The notes under the pieces: model-generated
The model's database searches: none
What the model was told of the DNA's origin: nothing
The model's input: only the letters and a program-made list of their open reading frames with translations
In this document: in pieces, positions 9,039-18,096 of the stretch
Layout of the letters: each line of letters begins with the position of its first letter
Numbering within the stretch: position 1 is the stretch's first letter
Source of the DNA: Geomobilibacter sp964432205
GTDB lineage: Bacteria; Desulfobacterota; Desulfuromonadia; Geobacterales; DSM-12255
NCBI GenBank assembly: GCA_964432205.1
Contig: CAYSMK010000022.1
Span: 20,733 to 84,732, forward strand
DNA length: 64,000 bases
Direction of reading: 5' to 3'
Position numbers and translations under genes: made by a program

Positions 9039-9821
9039 ATGGCCTACGAATACATCAATCTCACCAAAAACGAGCGGGTCCTGACCATCAGCCTCAACAG
9101 GCCGCCGACGAACCCGCTCAGCAGCGAGTTCGGCCAGGAGCTGTTCAACGCCTTCAGCGAAGCCAGCCAGATGGACGACGTCACGGTCGTGGTCATCACC
9201 AGCGCCCAGGAAAAGGCGTTCATCGCCGGGGCCGACATCAAGGAGATGGCGGCCATGTCCCTGGCCGAGTCGGAGGCGTTCTCCAAGCTGCTGCAAAACG
9301 CCAACAACACCCTCGAAGGGATGAAGAAGGTGGTGATCGCCGCCATCAACGGCCACGCCCTGGGGGGCGGCTGCGAACTGGCCATGGCCTGCGACTACCG
9401 GTTCATGGCAGCCGGCAAGGCGCTCATCGGCCTGCCCGAGGCCGGGCTGGGGATCGTGCCCGGTGCCGGCGGCACCCAGCGTCTGCCAAGGCTGGTCGGC
9501 CTGTCCAAGGCCAAGGATATCCTCTTGTGGGGCAAGGTCATGGGGCCGGACGAGGCACTGGCCATCGGCCTGATCGACCGGGTCATCGCGGCCGAGAACT
9601 TCATGGACGAGGTCATGGCCTTCGCCCAGAAACTCGCTTCAGGTGCCGGCAAGGCCCTTGGCTACATCAAGGTAGCGGTGAACGAAGGGATCGACCTCCC
9701 CATGGAGCAGGCGTTGGCCGTGGAACGCAAATACGGGCTGGAGAACCTGCAGACCCACGACGCCAAGGAAGGTCTCACCGCCTTCGGCGAAAAGAGAAAA
9801 CCGAACTTTTTGAGCAAATAG
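9039..9821 (+). CDS. Enoyl-CoA hydratase/isomerase (crotonase family)
   Basis: A 260-residue crotonase. The oxyanion-hole segments are IAGADIKEM at about 63-71 and GHALGGGCELAMACD near 105-119, and the catalytic region is LPEAGLGIVPGAGGTQRLPR near 130-150. It hydrates 2-enoyl-CoA to 3-hydroxyacyl-CoA in the cytoplasm. ATG 9039 is preferred because TTGGAG lies 8 bp upstream; an in-frame GTG at 9030 is within that ribosome binding site. It is 26 bp downstream of the thiolase gene and 123 bp upstream of the dehydrogenase. Confidence 0.93.
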   Translation: MAYEYINLTKNERVLTISLNRPPTNPLSSEFGQELFNAFSEASQMDDVTVVVITSAQEKAFIAGADIKEMAAMSLAESEAFSKLLQNANNTLEGMKKVVIAAINGHALGGGCELAMACDYRFMAAGKALIGLPEAGLGIVPGAGGTQRLPRLVGLSKAKDILLWGKVMGPDEALAIGLIDRVIAAENFMDEVMAFAQKLASGAGKALGYIKVAVNEGIDLPMEQALAVERKYGLENLQTHDAKEGLTAFGEKRKPNFLSK

Positions 9822-9828
9822 GCAACCA

Positions 9829-9910
9829 CCCCCTCTTAAGATAAGAGGGGGACGGGGGGAGTTATGAAAAGGCAGTAACCCCTCCCGACCTCCCCTTGAA
9901 CCAAGGGGAG
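9829..9910 (+). repeat. Two perfect hairpins in the intergenic region before the 3-hydroxyacyl-CoA dehydrogenase gene
   Basis: Hairpin 1 is CCCCCTCTTA-aga-TAAGAGGGGG (9829-9851). Hairpin 2 is CTCCCCTTG-aac-CAAGGGGAG (9890-9910). Both stems are perfect but neither is followed by a T-run. They may be REP-like repeats that stabilise mRNA or attenuate transcription between the two genes. The same C-rich/G-rich hairpin style occurs at 10921 and 54600. Confidence 0.7.
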
Positions 9911-9944
9911 GAGCAATTCACACCAACCAAAAGGAGAACATACG

Positions 9945-10814
9945 ATGCAGCTCGAAGATATCAAGACCGTAGGGATGGCAGGGGCAGGCAGCATGGGGGC
10001 GGGCATCGCCCAGGTGGCGGCCATGGCCGGCCTGCAAGTCAAAGTGGTGGACGTCAGCGAAGCCGTCTGGGCACGCGCCGAGAAGACCATTGCCAGGAGC
10101 CTGGAGCGGATCGTCAAGAAGGGGACCATCACCGAAGACGAGATGAAGGCGGTCCTGGGCAGGATCAGCTTCTCCACCGACGTGGCAAGCATCAAGGACG
10201 TCCCGTTCATCTTCGAGGCGGTATTCGAGGATGTCAACGTCAAGAAGGAACTGTTCGCGAAACTGGATGCCGTCTGCGGCGACGACACCATCTACGCCAC
10301 CAACACCTCCTCCATCGCCATCACCGAGATGGCTGCCCTGGTGAAGCGGCCGGCCCGGTTCGTCGGGATGCACTTCTTCAACCCGGTGCCGATGATGAAA
10401 CTGGTCGAGGTCATTCCGGCCCTGCAGACCGCGGTCGAGACCAAGGATCTGGCCCTGGCCATGGCGAAGAAGATCGGCAAGACCGCCATCACCTGCAAGG
10501 ACACCCCCGGCTTCGTGGTCAACCGGCTGTTCGTCCCGTACATCATCGACGCCGTGCGGCTCCTGGAAGAAGGTGTGGCCTCGGCCGAGGACATCGACAC
10601 CGCCATGAAACTGGGGTGCAACATGCCGATGGGTCCCCTGGAGTTCCAGGACTTCGCCGGCGTGGACATCGGTTATCACGTCATCAACATCTTCCACGAC
10701 TACATGAAGCAGGAGCGGTACGCCGCACCGGGCCTCTTGCGGAACATGATCAAGGCCGGCTACGTGGGGCGCAAGGCCGGTAAGGGTTTCTACGATTATT
10801 CGGAAGAAAAGTAA
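9945..10814 (+). CDS. 3-hydroxybutyryl-CoA dehydrogenase family protein
   Basis: A 289-residue NAD-dependent 3-hydroxyacyl-CoA dehydrogenase. The Rossmann loop GAGSMGAGIA is near residue 10-20, the catalytic region MHFFNPVPMMKLVEV is near 140-155 (His-Asn), and the dimerisation part begins TPGFVVNRLFVPYI near 185. The length fits the monofunctional bacterial type (about 282-290). It oxidises (S)-3-hydroxyacyl-CoA to 3-oxoacyl-CoA for the upstream thiolase. AAAAGGAG precedes the ATG. It ends the first operon; a terminator lies 106 bp downstream. Confidence 0.93.
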   Translation: MQLEDIKTVGMAGAGSMGAGIAQVAAMAGLQVKVVDVSEAVWARAEKTIARSLERIVKKGTITEDEMKAVLGRISFSTDVASIKDVPFIFEAVFEDVNVKKELFAKLDAVCGDDTIYATNTSSIAITEMAALVKRPARFVGMHFFNPVPMMKLVEVIPALQTAVETKDLALAMAKKIGKTAITCKDTPGFVVNRLFVPYIIDAVRLLEEGVASAEDIDTAMKLGCNMPMGPLEFQDFAGVDIGYHVINIFHDYMKQERYAAPGLLRNMIKAGYVGRKAGKGFYDYSEEK

Positions 10815-10920
10815 GAATCAGCTGACGCACCGCAGAGGTGCAAGGATACAATGTAATACCTGGATTAGCTGATCTTCCGCTGACACACGACTGACAGCTT
10901 CCCACCCATTCCCACCCTAG

Positions 10921-10953
10921 CCCTCCCCTTTCAATGGGGGAGGGAATCTTTTT
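10921..10953 (+). terminator. Rho-independent terminator after the beta-oxidation genes
   Basis: CCCTCCCC (10921-10928) pairs with GGGGAGGG (10937-10944) across a short loop. It is followed by AATCTTTTT, the stem and T-run layout of an intrinsic terminator. Confidence 0.75.
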
Positions 10954-10959
10954 GGCGTA

Positions 10960-11598
10960 GATTTGCCACTGGGTGGCGATATAGGCGCCCTTTTGCACCT
11001 GTCCTCACGCCGATCGATTTGGGGATATGCCGGCAGAAACCGAGCAGGCCGTGGAGTCGTACAATACCGGGCATCGCTATCTAGACGACGTGCGCCGGAC
11101 GATCTTCCGCTGTTGCCTGCATTTCATCCGCCATACGCTGAAATCCTGGCCGCCGAAATCGGCTCTCCATGGTCTACCGGGGCAACCAGGAAACCACCTT
11201 CGAAGATGAAGTGCGACTCCATATCAACCGCAAGTACCCACCCCTGGCGATTCTGCCGCTTGGGGTCTAAGATACATTGAGGACGTTTGGCACCCTCCCC
11301 GTCCAGGAGGGTGTATATGCAAGCAACATCAATATAACGCAGTCTCAGAGCAATCACTGACATCCTTCAGGAATTTGCTCACACATGTGCACGTCCATAC
11401 CGGGAGTGCTCAAGAAATGACGCTATTATAGCTACACATCCCCCAAGGGCATAATCGCTTGACAAGCGGCCACTTGATCAACTAATGTTTTAGTATATGC
11501 ATTGAATGCCTCACAAATCCCTGCCACCTCACTGCATAAAGATTAGCAGTCAATAATTATACCGTGATAAATAGACGGGAAATGACGTCAGGTACATC
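10960..11598. other. Gene-free stretch with eroded coding-like sequence, upstream of the PAS-LuxR gene
   Basis: No convincing gene is present. Between about 11000 and 11275 short open segments occur in different frames; the last gives MVYRGNQETTFEDEVRLH and ends at a TAA near 11272. This looks like the eroded 3' end of a lost gene I cannot identify. A small hairpin CACCCTCC-ccgtcca-GGAGGGTG follows near 11291-11313. From about 11380 the sequence becomes AT-rich. A TTGACA at 11459-11464 is a possible -35 box, but the matching -10 is poor, so the luxR promoter is not assigned. Confidence 0.4.
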
Positions 11599-12540
11599 AT
11601 GTCAATTAGCGGGAAACTGGAAATCATTTCTCAGAATCTGAGAAGCATGCAAGACAGGCAGGCTGTGGGATCCTTTCCCAAAGATATTGCCGTCTGGAAC
11701 AGACTGCTCGAAAATCCGATTATTGACTGCCTGCCCATAGGTATTCTCCTTCTGGACATGGATCTTACCATTTGTAAATTCAATTCATACTACGGTAACT
11801 GTATCGATAGGGGGTCACGATATTCTTCAGCAGATAGCATCGGCAAAAACTATTACAGTTGCTTTCCAGAGGCAAGAAGATCTGTTGCCGATCACTTTAA
11901 TTATGTTAAATCGAATAATATGCAATATGATTCTTATGAATACCCACTATTGGTTGATGCGAGCAGGAACCATGAAGTCACTTTCTGGGATGCGCACGTT
12001 GTCCCGTTGATTGATAAGAATCGTCAAACAGGATTCATATTGATGGCGATGGATATAACGGAACGGGTAAACGCGTACAAGCTCATTGAATATAAGAACA
12101 AAGAAATTGATCAGCTAAAAACAACACTCGCAACAATACTCAACCTCAAGAAGCAACTGAATGATGACCTGGAAGAGAAGATGTTTGCCAACACGACATA
12201 TATTCTTGCGCCCATGGTTGACAAGCTCAAGCGCGGTCTCAGCAAAAGCGAACTCCTGCCCTATGTTGACGGGATCGAATCGGTAATCAACAATCTCGGT
12301 TCAGAGGGTGCTCAGCGGCTCGGCATAAACGGTTACGGCCTTACTCCAAAAGAGATTCAAATTGCGGTCATGATCAAGGTAGGTAAGACAACCAAGGAAA
12401 TTGCAGAATGCCTTCATATCTCGACGGACAGCATAGATTTCCATCGCAAGAACATCCGCACAAAACTTGGTTATAAAAACAAAGGCGTCAACCTACAGGC
12501 TGCTCTTTCCTCTCTGTTTTCAAATAGCACCCCACACTGA
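11599..12540 (+). CDS. PAS domain LuxR-type transcriptional regulator
   Basis: A 313-residue cytoplasmic regulator. About residues 40-155 form a PAS-like sensor ending LMAMDITERV, about 160-200 is a likely coiled coil, and about 245-305 is a LuxR/GerE helix-turn-helix (LTPKEIQIAVMIKVGKTTKE, then STDSIDFHRKNIR). It is AT-rich compared with its neighbours, which suggests a different origin. It probably controls the aminotransferase operon or the DUF1302 module next to the repeat. Its last 380 bp belong to a 627-bp direct repeat whose second copy is at 20593-21219. Confidence 0.85.
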   Translation: MSISGKLEIISQNLRSMQDRQAVGSFPKDIAVWNRLLENPIIDCLPIGILLLDMDLTICKFNSYYGNCIDRGSRYSSADSIGKNYYSCFPEARRSVADHFNYVKSNNMQYDSYEYPLLVDASRNHEVTFWDAHVVPLIDKNRQTGFILMAMDITERVNAYKLIEYKNKEIDQLKTTLATILNLKKQLNDDLEEKMFANTTYILAPMVDKLKRGLSKSELLPYVDGIESVINNLGSEGAQRLGINGYGLTPKEIQIAVMIKVGKTTKEIAECLHISTDSIDFHRKNIRTKLGYKNKGVNLQAALSSLFSNSTPH

Positions 12541-12787
12541 TGTCCTGACAAACCTCACGCCCTCAGCTGCAGCAAAGAAATGCAACACAATAAGCATGTT
12601 ACAATCCATACAGGAAACGTCGCATTCCGTTTTGGTCCTTCGTGTCACCACCCACGGATTGAGCCTAGTGGTAGCTAACCCCCCCCATTTGGTTACTGTT
12701 TTTCTCCCATTCAATTTCGGCTAAATCACAACTACATTTATCGAAACGATATTCTATTTGAATTTTTTTGTCAAAAAGGATGCCTAT
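12161..12787 (+). repeat. 627-bp direct repeat, copy 1 (luxR 3' half plus downstream region)
   Basis: The sequence from ATGATGACCTGGAAGAG to GATGCCTAT matches 20593-21219 at a constant offset of 8,432 bp. I count only about four mismatches by eye. It covers the LuxR DNA-binding domain and the AT-rich 247 bp after the stop codon. Similarity stops abruptly at both ends, so this is a recombination or duplication boundary and not family similarity. Confidence 0.95.
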
Positions 12788-12789
12788 AG

Positions 12790-12930
12790 ATGCTCCCTGC
12801 CGTCACCACGACGGCCGCGACAAAGGCGATGATGCTCGGGAGCGCCAGGGCAGGGAAGCGGATCGTGGCGGTGAGAGACCATGGCATCGTTCTCCTCTCA
12901 GATGATGACGGCACCCTTTACCAAGAGTGG
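12790..12930 (+). pseudogene. Remnant of a YCF48-like beta-propeller gene (N-terminal fragment)
   Basis: The open frame encodes AATKAMMLGSARAGKRIVAV, then RDHGIVLLSDDDGTLYQ. It lines up with residues about 35-75 of the two intact YCF48-like proteins here (ATKSMLNGVIVTGKRLVGV, then RGHIVFSDDRGKNWTQ). Similarity begins right at the edge of the 627-bp repeat and is lost before the aminotransferase start. The frame is continuous with the aminotransferase gene, which could wrongly extend that protein by 80 residues. It is read as the scar of a third envelope-module copy. Confidence 0.65.
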
Positions 12931-13029
12931 CATCGTAACCGACTTCCCGGTCGAGAAGAAGAAATAGCCCTGAAAATGCTTGCCGTCGGGCGGCATTCAC
13001 TACCCAACCGGAAGAAAAGGAGACTTACC

Positions 13030-14382
13030 ATGGCAAACAGTAAACCTGAAGGATTTATGACGGTCGACCAGGCCCTGAAACTGAATAAATCCGAGATCCG
13101 TGAACTGCAGATGAAGCACCAGAACGGCACCAAGCTGGAACTGGCCGAGATGCTCGGCGCAGCAAAGATGTTCGTCAAGGGTGACAACGACAAGCTGTGG
13201 GACGACGAAGGGAATCTTCACTACGACATGATCGCCGGCGTCGGCGCCATCGGCATGGGGAACTGCAACCAGTTCATCTGGGAGCAGATGGAAAAGACCA
13301 GAAACATGCCGATCTTCTATGCCCTCGGCTACCACAACATGGCCAGCGCCCTGGCCCACAACCTGGCGATCACCTCCCCCGGCGGCAAGCTGACCCGCAT
13401 GTGGACCGGCGGCGGCGGGGGGGCAGAGGCGAACGAGGGGGCGATCAAGCTCTGCAAGATGGCGGCCCATGGCCACCGCCCACGCGTTGCCTCGGTGATG
13501 GGGGCCTACCATGGCAAGACCGCCGGTTCCCTGTCCCTGACCGGTTCGGAGAAATGGAAGAAATACCAGTTCCCGCTGATGCCGGCCACGAACCTGCCGT
13601 TCGGCGACCTGGTGGCACTGGAGGATTGCCTGAAGACCCGCGACGTCTGCGCGTTCTTCATCGAGCCGATCCAGGGTGAGGGGGGAATCAGGCTCCATCC
13701 GGACGGGTACCTGAAGGGTGCCCGTGAACTCTGCACCAAGTACGGCACCTACCTGGTCTGCGACGAGATCCAGACCGGCGTCGGCCGAACCGGCAAGATG
13801 TGGGCCTGCGAGCACGACGACGTCATCCCCGATGTGATCGTCTTTGCCAAGGGGATGAGCGGCGGCTTCATGCCGCTGGCCGGCTACATCTGTACCGAAG
13901 AGCTATGGAATGAAGCCTACGGCGACCCGGAGACCTGTTTCCATCACACGGTCACCTTTGGCGAGAGCCCGCTCACCTGCGCCGCCGGCATCGCCTCGCT
14001 GCAGTACATCTACGACAACGACCTGGTCAACGAGGCGGGCCGCAAGGGCGAGTATCTCCAGTCCGGCATCCGGCAGATTGCCGAGCGCTACCCGAAGGTA
14101 ATCAAGGAGGTGCGGGGCCGCGGCCTCATGATCGGGATCGAGTTCCATCTGGCGGGCAAGACCCTGCAGGAGATGGTCGGCAACCGCGCAGCCGCCCAGG
14201 AGGCGATCGGGGCCAAGGTCGCATCGATCCTCATGAACAAGTACAATGTCCAGGTCATGTTCACCATCAACAATCCGATCGTCATCCGGATGCTCCCTCC
14301 CCTGGCCGTGACCCGGGAGGCCATGGATTACTCCCTGAAGGCGCTGGAGTCGGCCTGCGCCGACGTTGCCGGGGACTTTTAG
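13030..14382 (+). CDS. Class III pyridoxal-phosphate aminotransferase
   Basis: A 450-residue fold-type I aminotransferase. The PLP-binding Lys is in VFAKGMSGGFMPLAGY at about 275, the PLP-pyridine Asp is in LVCDEIQTGVGRTG at about 244, and the glycine-rich phosphate site is near WTGGGGGAEANEGAIK. It probably transfers the terminal amino group of an amine or omega-amino acid to 2-oxoglutarate or pyruvate, as putrescine, ornithine or beta-alanine aminotransferases do. ATG 13030 has AGGAG 9 bp upstream; the longer in-frame start at 12790 reads through a gene remnant. It is followed by an aldehyde dehydrogenase gene, which suits removal of the aldehyde product. Confidence 0.88.
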   Translation: MANSKPEGFMTVDQALKLNKSEIRELQMKHQNGTKLELAEMLGAAKMFVKGDNDKLWDDEGNLHYDMIAGVGAIGMGNCNQFIWEQMEKTRNMPIFYALGYHNMASALAHNLAITSPGGKLTRMWTGGGGGAEANEGAIKLCKMAAHGHRPRVASVMGAYHGKTAGSLSLTGSEKWKKYQFPLMPATNLPFGDLVALEDCLKTRDVCAFFIEPIQGEGGIRLHPDGYLKGARELCTKYGTYLVCDEIQTGVGRTGKMWACEHDDVIPDVIVFAKGMSGGFMPLAGYICTEELWNEAYGDPETCFHHTVTFGESPLTCAAGIASLQYIYDNDLVNEAGRKGEYLQSGIRQIAERYPKVIKEVRGRGLMIGIEFHLAGKTLQEMVGNRAAAQEAIGAKVASILMNKYNVQVMFTINNPIVIRMLPPLAVTREAMDYSLKALESACADVAGDF

Positions 14383-14402
14383 TCGTCGACAGATCATTGA
14401 TC

Positions 14403-14421
14403 CTCGGGGGGGATCCCCCCC
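14403..14421 (+). repeat. Perfect G/C palindrome between the aminotransferase and aldehyde dehydrogenase genes
   Basis: CGGGGGGGATCCCCCCCG is fully self-complementary with no loop, in the 66-bp spacer. It may be a weak hairpin or a sequence-composition accident. There is no T-run. Confidence 0.5.
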
Positions 14422-14448
14422 GCATTCCACTAACATGGAGAAAATACT

Positions 14449-15873
14449 ATGAACCCATACGGACTGATCATCGATGGCAGAAAGATAACGACAGAGAAAA
14501 CCTTTGGGGTACGCAACCCGGCCACCGGCGAGGTCTTTGCCCAGTGCCCGGTGGCCGATTCGACCCATCTCGACCAGGCGGTGGCCGCCGCACAGAAGGC
14601 GTTCACAACCTGGAGCCGGGTCGACGATGCCGAGCGCAAGGCAAAAGTCCATGCCTTGGCCGATATCCTGGAACAGCATATGCCCGAACTGATGGAGCTG
14701 ATGACCAGGGAAAACGGCAAACCACTGGGGGGGTACCAGGGGATCGGCTCCGGCATGGAGCTGGGCGGCTCCATCGCCTGGAGCCGGGTTACCGCCGAAC
14801 TAAGCCTTCCCGTCGATGTGATCCAGGACAACGACGTCGCCCGGATCGAGGTCCACCGCAAGCCGCTCGGCGTGGTCGGCTCGATTCCCCCCTGGAACTG
14901 GCCGCTCATGATCGCCATCTGGCATGTCATGCCGGCACTCAGAACCGGCAACACCGTGGTCATCAAGCCCTCTTCGCTCACGCCGCTCACCACGCTGCGC
15001 TTCGTGGAGCTGGCCAACGAAGTGCTCCCCCCCGGCGTGCTGAACATCGTCACCGCCGAAAGCGGCATCGGCAGCGCCATGGCCAAGCACCCCGGCATCT
15101 ACAAGATGGTCTTCACCGGCTCCACGCCGACCGGGAAGAGCATCATGCAGAACGGCGCGGCCAATCTCAAGCGTTGCACCCTTGAGCTGGGTGGAAACGA
15201 CGCCGGTATCGTCCTGTCCGACGTGGACCCGAAAGAGGTTGCGCCCAAGCTGTTCACGGTCGGCTTCCACAACAACGGGCAGACCTGCGCCTGCCTGAAG
15301 CGACTCTATGTACACGAAGCGGTCTACGACGACATCTGCCGCGAGATGGCCGCCATCGCGGGAAGTGTCAAGACCGGCAACGGCCTGGAAGCAGGGGTCG
15401 AGTTCGGGCCGCTGCAGAACGAGGACCAGTTGAACTTCGTCGCCGAACTGGCCGAGGACGCGAAAAGGGCCGGGGGGCGCATCCTCTGCGGCGGCGAACG
15501 TCCCGCGGGACCGGGCTATTTCTACCCCATCACCCTGGTGGCCGACGTCACCGACGGGACCCGCCTGGTGGACGAGGAGCAGTTCGGGCCGATCCTGCCG
15601 ATCATCAAATACACCGATGTAGACGACGCCATCAGGAGAGCCAACAAGAGCCCTTTCGGCCTGGGGGGATCCATCTGGTCGAAGGACCTGGCAAAGGCGA
15701 CCCAGTTAGCCAGCAGGCTTGAGTGCGGCACGGCGTGGGTGAACGACCATGCGTCGATCCAGCCGGACGCCCCCTTCGGCGGTGTGAAGGAATCGGGTTA
15801 TGGCGTGGAATTCGGCCACTACGGTCTTGAGGAATACACCTCGATCCAGACGCTGAAAGTGGTGAAGAGATAA
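14449..15873 (+). CDS. Aldehyde dehydrogenase (amine-catabolic type)
   Basis: A 474-residue NAD(P)-dependent aldehyde dehydrogenase. The cofactor and oxyanion region is PPWNWPLMIAIWHVMPAL near 147-165, the general-base Glu is in TLELGGNDAGIVL at about 245, and the nucleophilic Cys is in NNGQTCACLKRL at about 282. It oxidises the aldehyde left by the aminotransferase to a carboxylic acid. A second, distinct aldehyde dehydrogenase lies at 40390. GGAG precedes the ATG, and a permease gene follows after 16 bp. Confidence 0.92.
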   Translation: MNPYGLIIDGRKITTEKTFGVRNPATGEVFAQCPVADSTHLDQAVAAAQKAFTTWSRVDDAERKAKVHALADILEQHMPELMELMTRENGKPLGGYQGIGSGMELGGSIAWSRVTAELSLPVDVIQDNDVARIEVHRKPLGVVGSIPPWNWPLMIAIWHVMPALRTGNTVVIKPSSLTPLTTLRFVELANEVLPPGVLNIVTAESGIGSAMAKHPGIYKMVFTGSTPTGKSIMQNGAANLKRCTLELGGNDAGIVLSDVDPKEVAPKLFTVGFHNNGQTCACLKRLYVHEAVYDDICREMAAIAGSVKTGNGLEAGVEFGPLQNEDQLNFVAELAEDAKRAGGRILCGGERPAGPGYFYPITLVADVTDGTRLVDEEQFGPILPIIKYTDVDDAIRRANKSPFGLGGSIWSKDLAKATQLASRLECGTAWVNDHASIQPDAPFGGVKESGYGVEFGHYGLEEYTSIQTLKVVKR

Positions 15874-15889
15874 AGCGAGGAGTTGCATA

Positions 15890-17422
15890 ATGAATCTCTA
15901 TGACAAGCTCGAAGTCCATCTTGACCAAGGCGTGGTCGGATTTCCGACCGCGTTGGCCAGCGCGGTCGGCCTGATCATGGCCAGCCCGGTGATCCTCACC
16001 GTTACCACCGGCTTCGGTATAGGCGGGTCGACCTTTGCCATGGCAATGACGATCGCCCTGGTGATGATGCTCGCCCAGTCGACGACCTTTGCAGAGGCTG
16101 CGGCAATCCTCCCTACCTCCGGGTCGGTCTATGACTACATCTCCTGCGGTCTGGGCCGCTTTGCCGCCATTACCGGCACCATTTCGGCCTACCTGCTGGT
16201 ACATGTCTTTGCCGGGACGGCGGAAACGATCCTCAGCGGTATCATGGCCACGGTCAACTTCGATGCGGTGCAGAATGTGCTGGATCGGACCGGAACTGCC
16301 TCGCTGGTGGGGGTGGGACTGGTGCTCTTCTTCGGGTTTGTGAACGTCCTCGGCGTTACGGTCTTCAGCAAGGCGGAGATCGTACTGACGTTGGGGATGT
16401 GGGCGACACTGATGGTTTTCGGCCTGCTGGGGGTGTTTTCGACTCCTCTGGTGCATCTGGACGGCTGGTTCGGTAAATCCACGGTGGGTACGGATCTGAA
16501 TGCGGTGCTGTCGCTGGTCGGCATGGCGATGTTCATGTTCGTCGGCTGCGAATTCGTTACACCATTGGCCCCTGAATTGAAGAATTCGGCCCGCACCATT
16601 CCACGGGCCATGGCCCTGGGTCTGTTTCTGGTTGCAGTCTGCATATTCATCTACGGTTCGGCGCTCAGCCGCCAGGTGATCAATGTGGCGTTAAACCCGG
16701 AAGGCACGGTCCATCTTCTCGAAACGCCCCAGGCCATACCGAAGTTCGCCCAGCAGGTTTTGGGGAGTTTCGGCAAGGTGTGGCTCGGGCTCGGCTTCCT
16801 GTTCGCCGGCGCAGCAACCATCAACACCCTGATGGCCGGCTTGCCGCGCATCCTCTACGGCATGGCGCTCGACGGCGCTCTTCCCAAGGCGTTTGCCTAT
16901 CTGCATCCGCGCTTCAAGACGCCGGTGTTCGGCATCGGCGTGTCGGTCCTCATCCCCTGTATCCATGCCTGGATACTGAAGGGGAACCTGGACAAGATCA
17001 TGAACCTGGTGCTGGCAGCGGTCTGTGCCTGGGGGGTGGCCTACCTGCTGGTGACACTCTCGGTGGTCATGCTCCGCATCCGCCGTCCGGATCTGCCCCG
17101 TGCATACCGTTCCCCCCTGTTTCCGCTCCCCCAGATCGTCTCGTCGGTCGGTATCCTTCTGGCTATCTGGTACGTCACGCCGCCAGGCATGACCCCCCGG
17201 AACATCTATGTGCCGTTTGGCGTCATGCTTGGCCTGACAGCGGTCTACGCCCTGGTCTGGTCGCTCTTTGTGATGAAGGTCAATCCCTTCAAGCCAGTGC
17301 CGGTGGAGGACATCCTGGAGGAAGAGTTCCGCAAGAACACGATGGCCGAGGCAGAGACGCATTACACCCCGGACAGCAGTGGGGATGAGAGGGTGCTGGG
17401 GAACAACGGAGAGGCCGTGTGA
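15890..17422 (+). CDS. APC superfamily amino acid/polyamine permease
   Basis: A 510-residue inner-membrane permease with about 12 hydrophobic segments and a charged cytoplasmic tail of about 45 residues. The glycine-rich first membrane segment TTGFGIGGSTFAMAM replaces the usual GSGIF-type APC motif. It likely imports the amine or amino acid used by the aminotransferase and aldehyde dehydrogenase encoded just upstream, as PuuP does for putrescine. The ribosome binding site is GCGAGGAG. Its stop is followed by the DUF3156-like gene without a real gap. Confidence 0.88.
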   Translation: MNLYDKLEVHLDQGVVGFPTALASAVGLIMASPVILTVTTGFGIGGSTFAMAMTIALVMMLAQSTTFAEAAAILPTSGSVYDYISCGLGRFAAITGTISAYLLVHVFAGTAETILSGIMATVNFDAVQNVLDRTGTASLVGVGLVLFFGFVNVLGVTVFSKAEIVLTLGMWATLMVFGLLGVFSTPLVHLDGWFGKSTVGTDLNAVLSLVGMAMFMFVGCEFVTPLAPELKNSARTIPRAMALGLFLVAVCIFIYGSALSRQVINVALNPEGTVHLLETPQAIPKFAQQVLGSFGKVWLGLGFLFAGAATINTLMAGLPRILYGMALDGALPKAFAYLHPRFKTPVFGIGVSVLIPCIHAWILKGNLDKIMNLVLAAVCAWGVAYLLVTLSVVMLRIRRPDLPRAYRSPLFPLPQIVSSVGILLAIWYVTPPGMTPRNIYVPFGVMLGLTAVYALVWSLFVMKVNPFKPVPVEDILEEEFRKNTMAEAETHYTPDSSGDERVLGNNGEAV

Positions 17423-17457
17423 TGCAGGGGATAGTGACAGGCAAGGAGTGGCCCCTT

Positions 17458-18045
17458 ATGAGCGGGTTCAGGGCGCTTTTCGATCAGCCAGCTCCGGGGT
17501 ACCGGCCCGGCGCCACCCTGGAACGCGCCCTGCGCGAACTGCGCGGCAGGGTCCGGGTAACGTCGCAGGATGCTGCCGGAGCAGTGCTGACGACACAGGA
17601 TGGGGGGGTGACCTGTGCGGTGCGGGAGCATGTGGAGCGTCACCTTCTCATGCATATCGTTGTCACTGAATTCACCGTATCCCTTCCAGGAACCGGCTGT
17701 CCCGGTGCGGTTATCGATGTGACGCATACGGGGGCCGTGTCCCGCACCGGGATTGCCTGCACGGTTCCTGCGGCACATCGGACCTCCCTGAAATCCCTCA
17801 CGGAGAGAATTCAGAGGGACCGCGCGCTGAACGAGGTACTCCTCCGCCTGAATTTTCGCCGGTGCCGGCTGACGGACACGGCTGATGGCTGGACCCTGCT
17901 CATCGAGCCGTACGGTGCCAGCGAGGTGGTCAATCGCATGCCGTCATTCCGGCGCTACATCCCCTTGGGGAGTGAGCATGCCGAAGCGCTGGTCAGGGCG
18001 TTGGAGGGGTTCTGCCGAGCGCTGTCCCCCTCTGCCTCTTCCTGA
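17458..18045 (+). CDS. Small protein of unknown function, DUF3156-like
   Basis: A 195-residue soluble protein with no signal peptide or membrane segment. I assign it tentatively to DUF3156, mainly because such proteins are known beside MoaF and APC permeases, and the order here is permease, this gene, moaF. The C-terminal half contains RLNFRRCRL and IEPYGASEVVNRMPSFRRYI. ATG 17458 has AAGGAG 9 bp upstream and is preferred over GTG 17419 or ATG 17422, which overlap the permease stop. No function can be read from sequence. Confidence 0.6.
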   Translation: MSGFRALFDQPAPGYRPGATLERALRELRGRVRVTSQDAAGAVLTTQDGGVTCAVREHVERHLLMHIVVTEFTVSLPGTGCPGAVIDVTHTGAVSRTGIACTVPAAHRTSLKSLTERIQRDRALNEVLLRLNFRRCRLTDTADGWTLLIEPYGASEVVNRMPSFRRYIPLGSEHAEALVRALEGFCRALSPSASS

Positions 18046-18096
18046 TTCACCTGGACTTGAATTTTAACGATGATTTACCTGCAAGGAGATCCCAGC

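Noticed and set aside
12790..13029. An 80-residue N-terminal extension of the aminotransferase
   Set aside because: A good ribosome binding site precedes ATG 13030, family members begin there, and the upstream codons match a YCF48-like remnant instead.
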